Counted from the first letter of the stretch, positions 1-6,593 are shown. The stretch is DNA of 7,438 bases from Anaerolineae bacterium (GCA_027457205.1 DAIDTM010000488.1:1-7438); one strand, 5' to 3'. Notes: a model not told the origin generated them from the sequence alone. Numbers and translations are program-made.

Positions 1-540
1 CACTTCTTCCGCGACCTCGACGCCTTTTTGCGCGACAAACACCCCGCCCACGTGCACGAACGGCAGCGCGTACTCCAGCAGCGTCGCCAGCTCCGCCACC
101 GCGCGCGCGACGGCGGCATCGTATTTCTCGCGCTGCGCCGGATCGTGCGCCAGCTCTTCCGCGCGCGCATGCAGCGCGGTCGCGCCGCGCAGGTTTAGCT
201 CGGCGATAACGTGGTTGAGAAATTCAACCTTCTTGCCGGTTGAATCGATCAGGGTGACGCGGAGCGCCGGACGCGCGATCCTGAGCGGCAAGCCGGGAAA
301 GCCCGCGCCGCTGCCGATGTCGAGGAGCGACACGGCGGTGGGCGCCAGCGCCGGCGCGACGGAGAGCGAGTCGAGGAAATGCTTGACGATGACCTGGTCG
401 CGCTCGGTGATCGTCGTCAGGTTGAAACGCGCATTCCACGCGATCAGTTCGCGGTAATAAATCTCGAACGCTTCAAGTTGCGTGGCAGAGAGTTCGATTC
501 CAAAGACGCGCGCGTGATCGGCAAGAGCGATTGGCAACAT
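1..540 (-). CDS. rsmG: 16S rRNA (guanine-N7)-methyltransferase RsmG (GidB), 3' end cut by window edge
   Basis: My own reading of the minus strand from the ATG at 540-538 gives 180 uninterrupted codons to base 1, with no stop, so the C-terminus (probably some tens of residues; E. coli RsmG has 207) lies outside. The protein begins MLPIALADHARVFGIEL. It carries the RsmG hallmarks: a WNARFNLT segment (35-42), KHFLDSL (53-59), the SAM-binding loop LDIGSGAGFPG (73-83), the acidic motif II LIDSTGKKVEFL (97-108), the ARAVA segment (145-149) and QKG (171-173). The family transfers a methyl group from SAM to N7 of G527 in the 530 loop of 16S rRNA; its loss gives low-level streptomycin resistance in several bacteria. 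It is divergent from glyA. There is no Shine-Dalgarno site, and a TATAAT box sits only 7 bases before the ATG, so translation is probably leaderless. Downstream starts would remove the conserved N-terminal helix. Confidence 0.95.
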   Translation of the reverse strand, partial: MLPIALADHARVFGIELSATQLEAFEIYYRELIAWNARFNLTTITERDQVIVKHFLDSLSVAPALAPTAVSLLDIGSGAGFPGLPLRIARPALRVTLIDSTGKKVEFLNHVIAELNLRGATALHARAEELAHDPAQREKYDAAVARAVAELATLLEYALPFVHVGGVFVAQKGVEVAEEV

Positions 541-556
541 CGGCTGGATTATACCA
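541..556 (-). promoter_or_regulatory. Extended -10 promoter of rsmG (probable leaderless transcript)
   Basis: Read on the minus strand, TGGTATAAT occupies 556-548. It is a perfect TATAAT with the TGn extension that compensates for a poor -35; at 16-18 bases spacing I see only GC-rich, non-consensus sequence. Seven bases (CCAGCCG) separate the box from the ATG at 540, so the expected start of transcription is at about 541-540, on or next to the start codon. The box position is seen directly; the leaderless mRNA is inferred. Confidence 0.7.
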
Positions 557-580
557 CAGGAAGGCGATCTGCCGCGTGAT

Positions 581-609
581 TTGTCACCAACCAACGCGTG
601 TGCTATACT
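581..609 (+). promoter_or_regulatory. Sigma-70-type promoter of glyA
   Basis: TTGTCA (581-586, 5 of 6 to TTGACA) is followed by exactly 17 bases and then TATACT (604-609, 5 of 6 to TATAAT), with a TG extension at 601-602. The expected transcript starts near 616, leaving a leader of about 48 bases. That is too short for a glycine or SAM riboswitch. A small perfect inverted repeat, GTGA-N4-TCAC (576-587), overlaps the -35 and could be an operator, but it is short enough to arise by chance. Confidence 0.75.
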
Positions 610-663
610 CATCGTGCCGCGCGCCCAAGGAAGCCCGCGCCAAACATCGAAGGAGATTGTTGA

Positions 664-1926
664 ATGAGTACTCTCACGTTGGTTCGCACTATCGAACAAG
701 TCGATCCGGAAATCGCCGCGATCATCGAGCACGAGCGGCGCAGGCAGAAAGAAGGGTTGGAGCTGATCGCGTCGGAAAATTATACCAGCAGTGCGGTTTT
801 GCAAGCCGTTGGCTCCGTGCTCACGAACAAGTACGCCGAAGGGTATCCCGCCAAACGCTATTACAACGGCTGCGAGTTTGTCGATCAAGTTGAATCGCTC
901 GCGATCGAGCGCGCGAAAAGACTTTTTGGCGCGCAGCATGCAAACGTGCAGCCGCACTCCGGCTCGCAGGCAAACCTCGGCGCGTACGTCGCACTGATCC
1001 ACCCGGGCGACACCGTGCTGGCGATGAGTCTCGCGCAAGGCGGACACCTGACGCACGGCGCGAACGTCAACCTGTCCGGGCAGCTGTACAAATTCATCGG
1101 TTACGGCGTCAACAAGGAAACCGAGACGCTCGATTACGACGAAATCGCGCGACTCGCGCAGACGCATCGCCCCAAGTTTATCGTCGCCGGCGCGACGGCG
1201 TACCCGCGCAAGATCGATTTTGTCCGGATGCGCGAGATCGCGAAATCGGTGGGCGCGCTGTTTATGGTCGATATGGCGCACATCGCTGGACTCGTCGCCG
1301 GCAAAGTCCATCCCGATCCCGTCGCGGTCGCGGATGTCGTGACGACGACGACGCACAAGACGCTGCGCGGTCCGCGCGGCGGAATGATTTTATCGACCGA
1401 AGAATTTGCCAAGGCAATCGACAAGGCGATTTTTCCGGGAACGCAGGGCGGTCCGCTGGAGCACGTCATCGCCGGCAAAGCCGTCGCGCTGCAAGAAGCG
1501 CTGCAGCCGGCGTTCGCGGAGTACGCCCGACAGATCGTCGCGAACGCGCGCGCGCTCGGCGAGCAATTGCAGGCGCGCGGCGTCCGTCTCGTCTCCGGCG
1601 GAACGGACAATCACCTGCTGCTGGTCGATTTGAGCCAGCAGCAGGTAAGCGGTAAAGACGCGGCGAACGCGCTGCAAGCCGTTGGCATCACGTGCAATAA
1701 AAATCTGATTCCCTTCGATCCGCAATCGCCGAACGTCACCAGCGGTATTCGGCTCGGCACGCCGGCGTTGACGACGCGTGGAATGCGCGAGCCGGAAATG
1801 CGCCAGGTCGCCGACTGGATCGCGGACATTGTCACGCATATGGACGACGCCGCGCTGCACGCGCGCGTGCACCAAGCCGTAACGCGTTTTGCCGCGCAGT
1901 ACCCGATGCCGGGAATCGACGCGTAG
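664..1926 (+). CDS. glyA: Serine hydroxymethyltransferase (GlyA)
   Basis: The 420-residue PLP enzyme interconverts serine and glycine with tetrahydrofolate and 5,10-methylene-THF, supplying one-carbon units for purine, thymidylate and methionine synthesis in the cytosol. The PLP-binding signature VTTTTHKTLRGPRGG (226-240) places the Schiff-base lysine at K232. Other expected residues are present: E38 in ASENYTS, the YYNGCEFVD segment (66-74), GGHLTHG (126-132) with the PLP-stacking histidine, D203 and H206 in VDMAHIAGL, and the substrate-carboxylate arginine R363 in TSGIRLGTPALTTRGM. Length equals the bacterial norm (E. coli 417), so the gene is complete. The start is supported by the Shine-Dalgarno GAAGGAG ending at 655, eight bases before the ATG. 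It is monocistronic as far as seen: divergent from rsmG on the left and convergent with the regulator gene on the right. Confidence 0.98.
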   Translation: MSTLTLVRTIEQVDPEIAAIIEHERRRQKEGLELIASENYTSSAVLQAVGSVLTNKYAEGYPAKRYYNGCEFVDQVESLAIERAKRLFGAQHANVQPHSGSQANLGAYVALIHPGDTVLAMSLAQGGHLTHGANVNLSGQLYKFIGYGVNKETETLDYDEIARLAQTHRPKFIVAGATAYPRKIDFVRMREIAKSVGALFMVDMAHIAGLVAGKVHPDPVAVADVVTTTTHKTLRGPRGGMILSTEEFAKAIDKAIFPGTQGGPLEHVIAGKAVALQEALQPAFAEYARQIVANARALGEQLQARGVRLVSGGTDNHLLLVDLSQQQVSGKDAANALQAVGITCNKNLIPFDPQSPNVTSGIRLGTPALTTRGMREPEMRQVADWIADIVTHMDDAALHARVHQAVTRFAAQYPMPGIDA

Positions 1927-1933
1927 TTTGCAA

Positions 1934-2017
1934 GTAGACCGATAGACAAGAACACAAGAAAACAGGTAGACAAGAAGCGTCGTGCTTGTCTACCTGTTTC
2001 TTTGTCTACCTGTTTTC
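1934..2017. repeat. Clustered 14-bp repeat AAACAGGTAGACAA, three perfect copies plus decayed ones
   Basis: Perfect copies lie at 1960-1973 (plus orientation), 1986-1999 (minus) and 2002-2015 (minus). The two minus copies are spaced 16 bases apart. Shorter, diverged pieces sit to the left: GTAGACC at 1934-1940 and TAGACAAG at 1943-1950, the latter also part of the perfect plus copy (1967-1974). The cluster fills almost the whole gap between the convergent glyA and regulator genes, and its AT-richer, purine/pyrimidine-biased composition differs from the surrounding coding DNA. It may be a small dispersed intergenic repeat family; a single window cannot show copies elsewhere. Confidence 0.75.
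1958..2017. terminator. Probable bidirectional terminator formed by long inverted repeats
   Basis: Two alternative perfect stems are possible. One is 15 bp (1960-1974 with 1985-1999, loop of 10). The other is 16 bp (1958-1973 with 2002-2017, loop of 28). They share the left arm, so only one can form at a time. On both strands the stem is followed by T-rich sequence (TTTCTTTG on plus, TTTTCTTG on minus) but not by a clean U-tract, and the stem is only about half G/C. The position between convergent genes supports a two-way termination role; efficiency is uncertain. Confidence 0.5.
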
Positions 2018-2023
2018 GCCGGT

Positions 2024-2719
2024 TTACGCGCGTCCGTCAAATCGATAGCCCACGTCGCGCTCGGTGTGGATGTAGCGGGGATGGTCGCGCGGCTCGCCGA
2101 ATTTGCGGCGCAGGTGCGAGATGAATACTTTGAGCGAGTTGAAATCCTGCTCATAACCTTCGCCCCAGGCGTAGCGCAGCAGCGTTTCGCGCGTGACGAC
2201 GCGTCCTTCGTGTTTGATTAGACACTCCAACAGACGCCATTCTTTCGGCGAGAGCAGCGCGGGGGTTCCGGCGATGTGCACCTGCCGCCCCTCCACGTCG
2301 ATACGGAGATAGCCGTCGTCGTACACATGCGCCTTGCTCGTCGCGCCCTGGCGGCTGCGCCGCAAGATCGCGCGGATGCGCGCGACCAGTTCGTCGTTAT
2401 TGAACGGTTTGGTGACATAGTCGTCCGCGCCGCGCGTAAAGCTCTCGACCTTTTCCTTTTCTTGCGAAACAGCGGTCAGCATGACAATCGGTACCTCGGA
2501 CGCCTCGCGCAGCTGTTGGCATACTTCCTTGCCGTCTTTACTCGGCATCATAATGTCCAAGAGCACGAGATCAGGATGGGCGTCATACGCGATGTGCAGA
2601 CATTCGGAACCATCCGCCGCCTGGAGCACGTCGAATCCCTCCTCTTGCAGCAGCGCGCTCAGAACCGTCCGCAGCGATGGATCGTCGTCGGCAATCAGAA
2701 TGGTGTCCTTGTTTGTCAT
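2024..2719 (-). CDS. OmpR/PhoB-family DNA-binding response regulator
   Basis: This 231-residue two-component output protein has an N-terminal receiver domain (about 5-120) and a C-terminal winged-helix domain (about 130-229). The receiver carries the acidic pocket D11-D13, the phosphoacceptor D55 in LVLLDIMMP, the switch threonine T82 (MLTA), the aromatic switch Y101 and the conserved K104 in TKPF. The effector domain has the usual LSPKEWRLLECL start, recognition-helix region SLKVFISHLRRKFG and the wing DVGYRF. It should be phosphorylated by the kinase encoded immediately upstream and then regulate transcription as a dimer; targets are unknown. Its ATG overlaps the kinase stop (ATGA), and a strong GGAGG lies 5 bases before the start, so translation is probably coupled. 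Length is typical, nothing is missing, and it ends 97 bases from the convergent glyA stop. Confidence 0.96.
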   Translation of the reverse strand: MTNKDTILIADDDPSLRTVLSALLQEEGFDVLQAADGSECLHIAYDAHPDLVLLDIMMPSKDGKEVCQQLREASEVPIVMLTAVSQEKEKVESFTRGADDYVTKPFNNDELVARIRAILRRSRQGATSKAHVYDDGYLRIDVEGRQVHIAGTPALLSPKEWRLLECLIKHEGRVVTRETLLRYAWGEGYEQDFNSLKVFISHLRRKFGEPRDHPRYIHTERDVGYRFDGRA

Positions 2720-2729
2720 TCATGCCTCC
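2716..2729 (-). promoter_or_regulatory. Coupled ribosome-binding site and ATGA stop/start overlap of kinase and regulator genes
   Basis: Read on the minus strand, GGAGG (2729-2725) lies inside the last codons of the kinase gene, 5 bases before the ATG of the regulator (2719-2717). The kinase stop TGA (2718-2716) shares bases with this ATG. This fixes the regulator start and indicates translational coupling, which keeps kinase and regulator levels linked. Confidence 0.85.
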
Positions 2730-5682
2730 GCAGGGTGAAATGAAAAACCGCGCCGCGCCGTTTCTTGCTGTCGATCCAAATCTCGCCGCCCATTTCCTGG
2801 ACCATGCTTTGGGCGATCGAAAGACCCAGCCCGTGACCATAGCTGCGCCGCCCGGTCGATTGGGACGCGCGATAAAAAGGTTGAAAGATCCGTTCGCGGT
2901 CTCCGATGGGGATACCTTCGCCTTGATCCTGTACCGCAATATCGACCATGTCTGGATCGAGCAAACGGATCGAGACGGTCACCGCGCCGTTTTCCGGAGA
3001 ATAGCTCACCGCGTTGTCGAGGAGATTCCGCAAGATATTTTCGACCTGGTCCGCATCCGCGTAAACCGTCGGCTCGGGTCGGCACGACTTGACGCGAAAG
3101 CGGCGTCCGCTGTGCTCGGTCTGGAATTTCTGGACCAGCCGGCGCGCGAGCGCGGCGATGGGCAGCGGCGCGAACTGGATCGGCTGCGGCGATTTCACCG
3201 TCGCTTCCATATCCAGGAATTCATCCGCGAACTTCTTCAAGCGCACGCTGTCGCTCTTGACCACGTTCCACAGTTGGGTGCGCCGCGCCGTGGACAAGCC
3301 CCGCCGCTCCAAAAGCTGCAGCGCGCTCAGCAGCGCTGTGAGCGGCGAGCGCAGTTGATGCGCGACCATCGTCAGAAAATGCTCGCGCGCCAATTCCTCC
3401 TGCTTTTCGCGCGTGAGGTCCCAGAACGCGCCGACCGCGCCGCTCACGGCGCCTTTTTCGTCGAACAGCGGCGCGACGGCTTCCGCCACCGGGATCACGC
3501 GGCTGTCGCGCGTTTTTAACTGGCGTCCTTCCGGCTCGTACACCGATTCTTTGCGCTCCAGCGCCGTACGGATCAGCGGCGAGGGATCGCCAAAAATTTC
3601 CTGCCACGTCTTGTCCTGTACCTCGCTCAGCGTCCAGCCGGTGATGCGTTCCGCCGCGCGATTGAGCATGACAAAACGACATTCCTGGTCGGTCGCGTAG
3701 AGTCCGCTCAAGCCGCTGTCGAAAATCGCCTGAACTTTGCGTTTTTCGCCCAGCATATTCTGGAACAAGACCGCGTTATGGATCGCGTTCGCCGTTTGGT
3801 TTGCAATCGTCTGCAACAACTCCACCTCGCGCGGCTGCCAGACGTGCGAGGTGGAGTTTCCGATCGCCAACACGCCAATCACGCTGTCCGGGACCGGCAT
3901 CGGCACGGCGAGAAACGAGCGGATGCCGATGCCGCGAAATCCTTCGCGATGCACGTCCGGCACAGCAGCGTCCGCATCCATATCGGCGATCGCGTACGGC
4001 GTCCGCTGATCGATCAGGGTGCGGAATGTCTCGTCCAGCTCAATGTGTCCTCTCAATGGAATCTTTGAATTCACCGCGCCAGACACAATCTGCATCGCAC
4101 TATTATCGATCAAGCGCAAACTACACAGGTCCGCCGGCAAGAGTTTCCGGGTCCATTGCGTAGCAATCTCGGCGAGTACCTGCGGGTCTAGACTGGTCGT
4201 GCACGCCGCGCTCAACTGCGCGAGCCCTTCCAGTTCGCGCACACGGCGTTGCATTTGCGCCCACAAGTCGTCGTTCTCCAGCGCCACGCCGATCTGGTTG
4301 CCAATGTTCTGCAACAGTTCAACGTCGGACGGGTCGTAGCCGGCGCGGATTTTGCTGCCGACAAAAATTGCGCCGACGGGAAATCCTTGTTTTCTCAGCG
4401 GGACGCAAATGCCGGAACGATAGCCGTCGGCGCGGGGTCCGGCGAACCCTGGCTCTCCGTACATCGCCACATCGTCTATTGCGAACGCCTGCCCGTCGAC
4501 GGCGATACGGCGCGTCAGCGGATCGTCCAGACCGAGGCGCTGCACCTGGCTCAGCAAGTTGTCGCTGATTCCACGATGCGCCGCCAGATTCAGAAACTGC
4601 TGGGATTCGTCGATCAAACATATGGCTGCCGAGTCCATTCCCGTAATGGAGACGATTTGCTCGCAAATGCGATTCAGCGATTGCTCCAGCTCGAAAGGAT
4701 GACTGAGGATATTTGCAATTTGGTTGAGCGCCGCCAGCTCTTCGGTGCGATAGCGCAACGTTTCCGTGAGTTTCCGTCGCTCGGTGACATCGCGGCTGAT
4801 CGACTGATAACGCACGATGTTGCCTTGCGCGTCGCGCACCGCACGGGTCGCGTAGTTGACGGTTCGGATTTCGCCTGACTTGGTTCTGATTTTCGCGTCC
4901 TCGCTGGTCAGGATACCTTCTTGGATCAAGCGCGCCGTAGCCGCGTGTCGTAACGCCGCGTCGTCCGCCGCAAAATCCGTCGTTCGCATCGGCAACAGCG
5001 CGTCGTGGTCATAACCGAGCAACTTGCATGTGGCGTCGTTGACGTATAGGACGCGCCCTTCGGGATCAACCTCCCAAAACGCGTCGAGACTATTTTCCAT
5101 AAACGCGCGCCGCCACTCGGCAGCTTCGCGGACGGCGGCGTGCAATCGCGCGTTCTCAATTGCCATGCCCACCTGTTCGCCGATGGACATGAGCAAGTCC
5201 ACGCTCTTCGGCTCCAAGACTCTGCCCCCCCGAGTCACCACCAGCAAGATACCCACCGCGCGCCCCAGCGCGGTCAGCGGCAGCAGCACGAAGGAATCGA
5301 TGCCTTGCGCGTTGAGGACCTGGCTCACGCGCTGACCAATTGCGGAAACCGCGCTCAGGCGGCTCTCGGCGCGGGAGGCATTGGCGAGCAGTTCTTGATC
5401 GAGGGTGATTTGGCGCAGCGGTTCGACGAGCGCGGGAGGCAGTGTTTCTGTTTTTGCCAGTTCCAGTCCGCCCGCTTCTGGCTGGACCAGCACGAAACAA
5501 CCAAAATCGCCGCCAACCACGCGCTGGATTCCCGCCAGACTGGATTGCAAGACATTGTCCAGATCGAGCGAACGGCTGATTTCGATAATGACCTGCGCCA
5601 GCGCGCGCAAATCCGTCAGCGCGCGTTCGAGGCGGCGCTGGTCCGCGCTGATTTGCAATTCGGGCGCAGAAGGGTGGCTCAT
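2716..5682 (-). CDS. Soluble multi-GAF/PAS sensor histidine kinase
   Basis: This 988-residue kinase has no hydrophobic membrane span, so it should act in the cytosol. My domain reading is: a short helical N-terminus (12-38), GAF-1 (about 35-180), PAS-1 with its PAC tail (about 186-300), GAF-2 (about 314-475), GAF-3 (about 483-640), PAS-2 (about 645-757, with the ITGWTLSEV segment), HisKA (about 763-830) and HATPase_c (about 872-985). The phosphoacceptor is H775 in HQLRSPL. The ATP site is complete: N-box NLLDN (886-890), G1 DQGEGIP (919-925), F-box IFQPFYR and G2 GHGLGLS (949-955). The usual E and T/N of the H-box are Q776 and S779. I see no bilin-binding signature in the GAF domains, so ligands are unknown. 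It starts 50 bases after the methyltransferase gene with only a weak GAAAG ribosome site, and overlaps the regulator gene by 4 bases. A G7 run in the coding strand (5225-5231) is in frame. Confidence 0.95.
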   Translation of the reverse strand: MSHPSAPELQISADQRRLERALTDLRALAQVIIEISRSLDLDNVLQSSLAGIQRVVGGDFGCFVLVQPEAGGLELAKTETLPPALVEPLRQITLDQELLANASRAESRLSAVSAIGQRVSQVLNAQGIDSFVLLPLTALGRAVGILLVVTRGGRVLEPKSVDLLMSIGEQVGMAIENARLHAAVREAAEWRRAFMENSLDAFWEVDPEGRVLYVNDATCKLLGYDHDALLPMRTTDFAADDAALRHAATARLIQEGILTSEDAKIRTKSGEIRTVNYATRAVRDAQGNIVRYQSISRDVTERRKLTETLRYRTEELAALNQIANILSHPFELEQSLNRICEQIVSITGMDSAAICLIDESQQFLNLAAHRGISDNLLSQVQRLGLDDPLTRRIAVDGQAFAIDDVAMYGEPGFAGPRADGYRSGICVPLRKQGFPVGAIFVGSKIRAGYDPSDVELLQNIGNQIGVALENDDLWAQMQRRVRELEGLAQLSAACTTSLDPQVLAEIATQWTRKLLPADLCSLRLIDNSAMQIVSGAVNSKIPLRGHIELDETFRTLIDQRTPYAIADMDADAAVPDVHREGFRGIGIRSFLAVPMPVPDSVIGVLAIGNSTSHVWQPREVELLQTIANQTANAIHNAVLFQNMLGEKRKVQAIFDSGLSGLYATDQECRFVMLNRAAERITGWTLSEVQDKTWQEIFGDPSPLIRTALERKESVYEPEGRQLKTRDSRVIPVAEAVAPLFDEKGAVSGAVGAFWDLTREKQEELAREHFLTMVAHQLRSPLTALLSALQLLERRGLSTARRTQLWNVVKSDSVRLKKFADEFLDMEATVKSPQPIQFAPLPIAALARRLVQKFQTEHSGRRFRVKSCRPEPTVYADADQVENILRNLLDNAVSYSPENGAVTVSIRLLDPDMVDIAVQDQGEGIPIGDRERIFQPFYRASQSTGRRSYGHGLGLSIAQSMVQEMGGEIWIDSKKRRGAVFHFTLRRHE

Positions 5683-5732
5683 CTTTCAGTCCATTATCTG
5701 GAACGTCGCGCGGGGTGTACCCGCACCACAGG

Positions 5733-6497
5733 CTACTTGGTCAGCAGCATGACGTAATCGTACAACCGATCGCGCGGCGCGTCCGGGTGGAGCCAGGCAT
5801 CGTGACTGACGATGCCTTTGGAAGTCACCTGCCACGGATGCGCGAGCGCGCGTAATTGCTTGGGGTCGCGATAATAGCCGGTGAGATTGGCGGTACCAAA
5901 GATCCCCTGAACCTCGATGAGGTCCGGATCGGTGTTCCAATTCTCGCTGGCATTGTTCGCAAAGAGCAAACTGCCGGGCGCAGCCCAATCGTACAGCGCC
6001 TGCCACGATTGGCGAACTTGATCGTCGTCCATCGCGTGGGCGAGGTTATAGAAAATGAATCCAACGCGTCGTTCATCTCCGAGGAACTTGCGCATCGTTG
6101 GATGGTTCAAAAGGTTCGCCGATTGCGCCGCGTCGCATTGAAGATAGATCGCGTTCGGATTGCCCTCCAGCAAGTCTTGCCCATACGTGACGGTGATGGG
6201 ATCGATGTCGCTGTAGACGACCTTGATCGTTGGGTCCAATTGGTGCGCGATCAGGTGCGTGTTGTCGCAGGTGGGAAGCGCCGAGCCAAAGTCGATGATG
6301 GCGCGGATGCCGTACCGATGGAAATACTCGACGCCGCGCCCGACCATCTGACGCGCCTCGACGGTCAAGGCCTTGGCAAGCGGAAATCGCCGCGCGACTT
6401 GATCGGCGAGCAGCCGGTCGATTTCGAAATTGTGGGTGCCGCCTAACCAATAATCGATGAGCCGCCCGGTGTTGGGTTTGGTCAAATCAAGTTGCAT
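5733..6497 (-). CDS. SAM-dependent methyltransferase of the DUF574/Methyltransf_19 type
   Basis: The 254-residue protein resembles the 'S-adenosyl methyltransferase' family common in Actinobacteria and some Chloroflexota, whose substrates are generally unknown. Visible landmarks are the N-terminal signature KPNTGRLIDYWLGGTHNFEIDR (split as KPN 7-9, DYWLGG 15-20 and HNFEIDR 22-28), the SAM loop IIDFGSALPTCDNTH (67-81), motif II VVYSDIDP (93-100) and a late APGSLLFANN strand (173-182). The SAM loop has Ala where the family usually has the second Gly (GSALPT instead of GTGLPT). An upstream in-frame ATG at 6539 would add 14 residues, but it lies in the promoter -35/spacer; the ATG at 6497 has a G-rich ribosome site and opens directly into the conserved motif, so I chose it. 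It is the first gene of an operon with the kinase and regulator, suggesting a linked but unproven role. Recognition is from motif memory, not a search. Confidence 0.85.
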   Translation of the reverse strand: MQLDLTKPNTGRLIDYWLGGTHNFEIDRLLADQVARRFPLAKALTVEARQMVGRGVEYFHRYGIRAIIDFGSALPTCDNTHLIAHQLDPTIKVVYSDIDPITVTYGQDLLEGNPNAIYLQCDAAQSANLLNHPTMRKFLGDERRVGFIFYNLAHAMDDDQVRQSWQALYDWAAPGSLLFANNASENWNTDPDLIEVQGIFGTANLTGYYRDPKQLRALAHPWQVTSKGIVSHDAWLHPDAPRDRLYDYVMLLTK

Positions 6498-6500
6498 ATG

Positions 6501-6509
6501 CTCCCCCCT
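6501..6509 (-). promoter_or_regulatory. G-rich ribosome-binding site deciding the methyltransferase start
   Basis: On the minus strand AGGGGGGAG lies 3 bases before the ATG at 6497. Its AGGGGG part is about 6 bases upstream, a good distance for pairing with the 16S rRNA tail. Since the predicted transcript starts near 6509, this site is at the very 5' end of the mRNA, which rules out the longer start at 6539 for transcripts from this promoter. Confidence 0.75.
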
Positions 6510-6515
6510 GCCTCG

Positions 6516-6544
6516 ATTATATCCCGATTTCGGGCGCAAATCAA
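6516..6544 (-). promoter_or_regulatory. Sigma-70-type promoter of the methyltransferase-kinase-regulator operon
   Basis: On the minus strand a -35 box TTGATT (6544-6539, 4 of 6) is followed by exactly 17 bases and a perfect TATAAT (6521-6516). The predicted start is near 6509, giving a leader of about a dozen bases that consists almost entirely of the ribosome site. The -35 box is built from the end of the T-tract of the preceding gene's terminator. Confidence 0.75.
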
Positions 6545-6577
6545 AAAGCGCGACGCGCCGCGCGGGCGCGTCGCGCT
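6543..6577 (-). terminator. Rho-independent terminator of the acyl-CoA dehydrogenase gene
   Basis: A perfect 13-bp, very GC-rich stem (6565-6577 with 6547-6559) closes a 5-base loop (6560-6564). On the minus strand it is followed by five T residues (6547-6543, the first also paired in the stem). It begins 16 bases after the dehydrogenase stop codon at 6594. This is a textbook intrinsic terminator and separates that gene from the signalling operon. Confidence 0.92.
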
Positions 6578-6593
6578 CGATGGCGGAATCGAT

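Noticed and set aside
610..663. Possible glycine or SAM riboswitch before glyA
   Set aside because: The predicted leader is only about 48 bases and shows no aptamer-like paired structure.
2677..3519. Plus-strand open frame of 280 codons opposite the kinase gene
   Set aside because: It mirrors the codon pattern of the clearly real kinase and has low-complexity Arg/Gln/His-rich translation with no family resemblance; a GC-rich antisense shadow.
4249..4878. Plus-strand open frame of 209 codons inside the kinase gene
   Set aside because: Antisense shadow of the GAF-2/PAS-1 region, no ribosome site or recognisable motif.
5225..5231. Run of seven C (G on the coding strand) in the kinase gene as a phase-variation site
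   Set aside because: The frame is intact and a single short run in GC-rich DNA is expected by chance; only strain comparison could make a case.
5710..5724. Small hairpin (GCGGG / CCCGC) between methyltransferase and kinase genes
   Set aside because: Only a 5-bp stem with no T-tract; too weak to call a terminator or attenuator.
5856..6446. Plus-strand open frame of 196 codons opposite the methyltransferase gene
   Set aside because: Antisense shadow; the minus-strand gene has promoter, ribosome site and family motifs.
6498..6539. N-terminal extension of the methyltransferase from the ATG at 6539
   Set aside because: The added segment overlaps the -10 box, spacer and the edge of the -35; the start at 6497 has the ribosome site and begins at the conserved motif.
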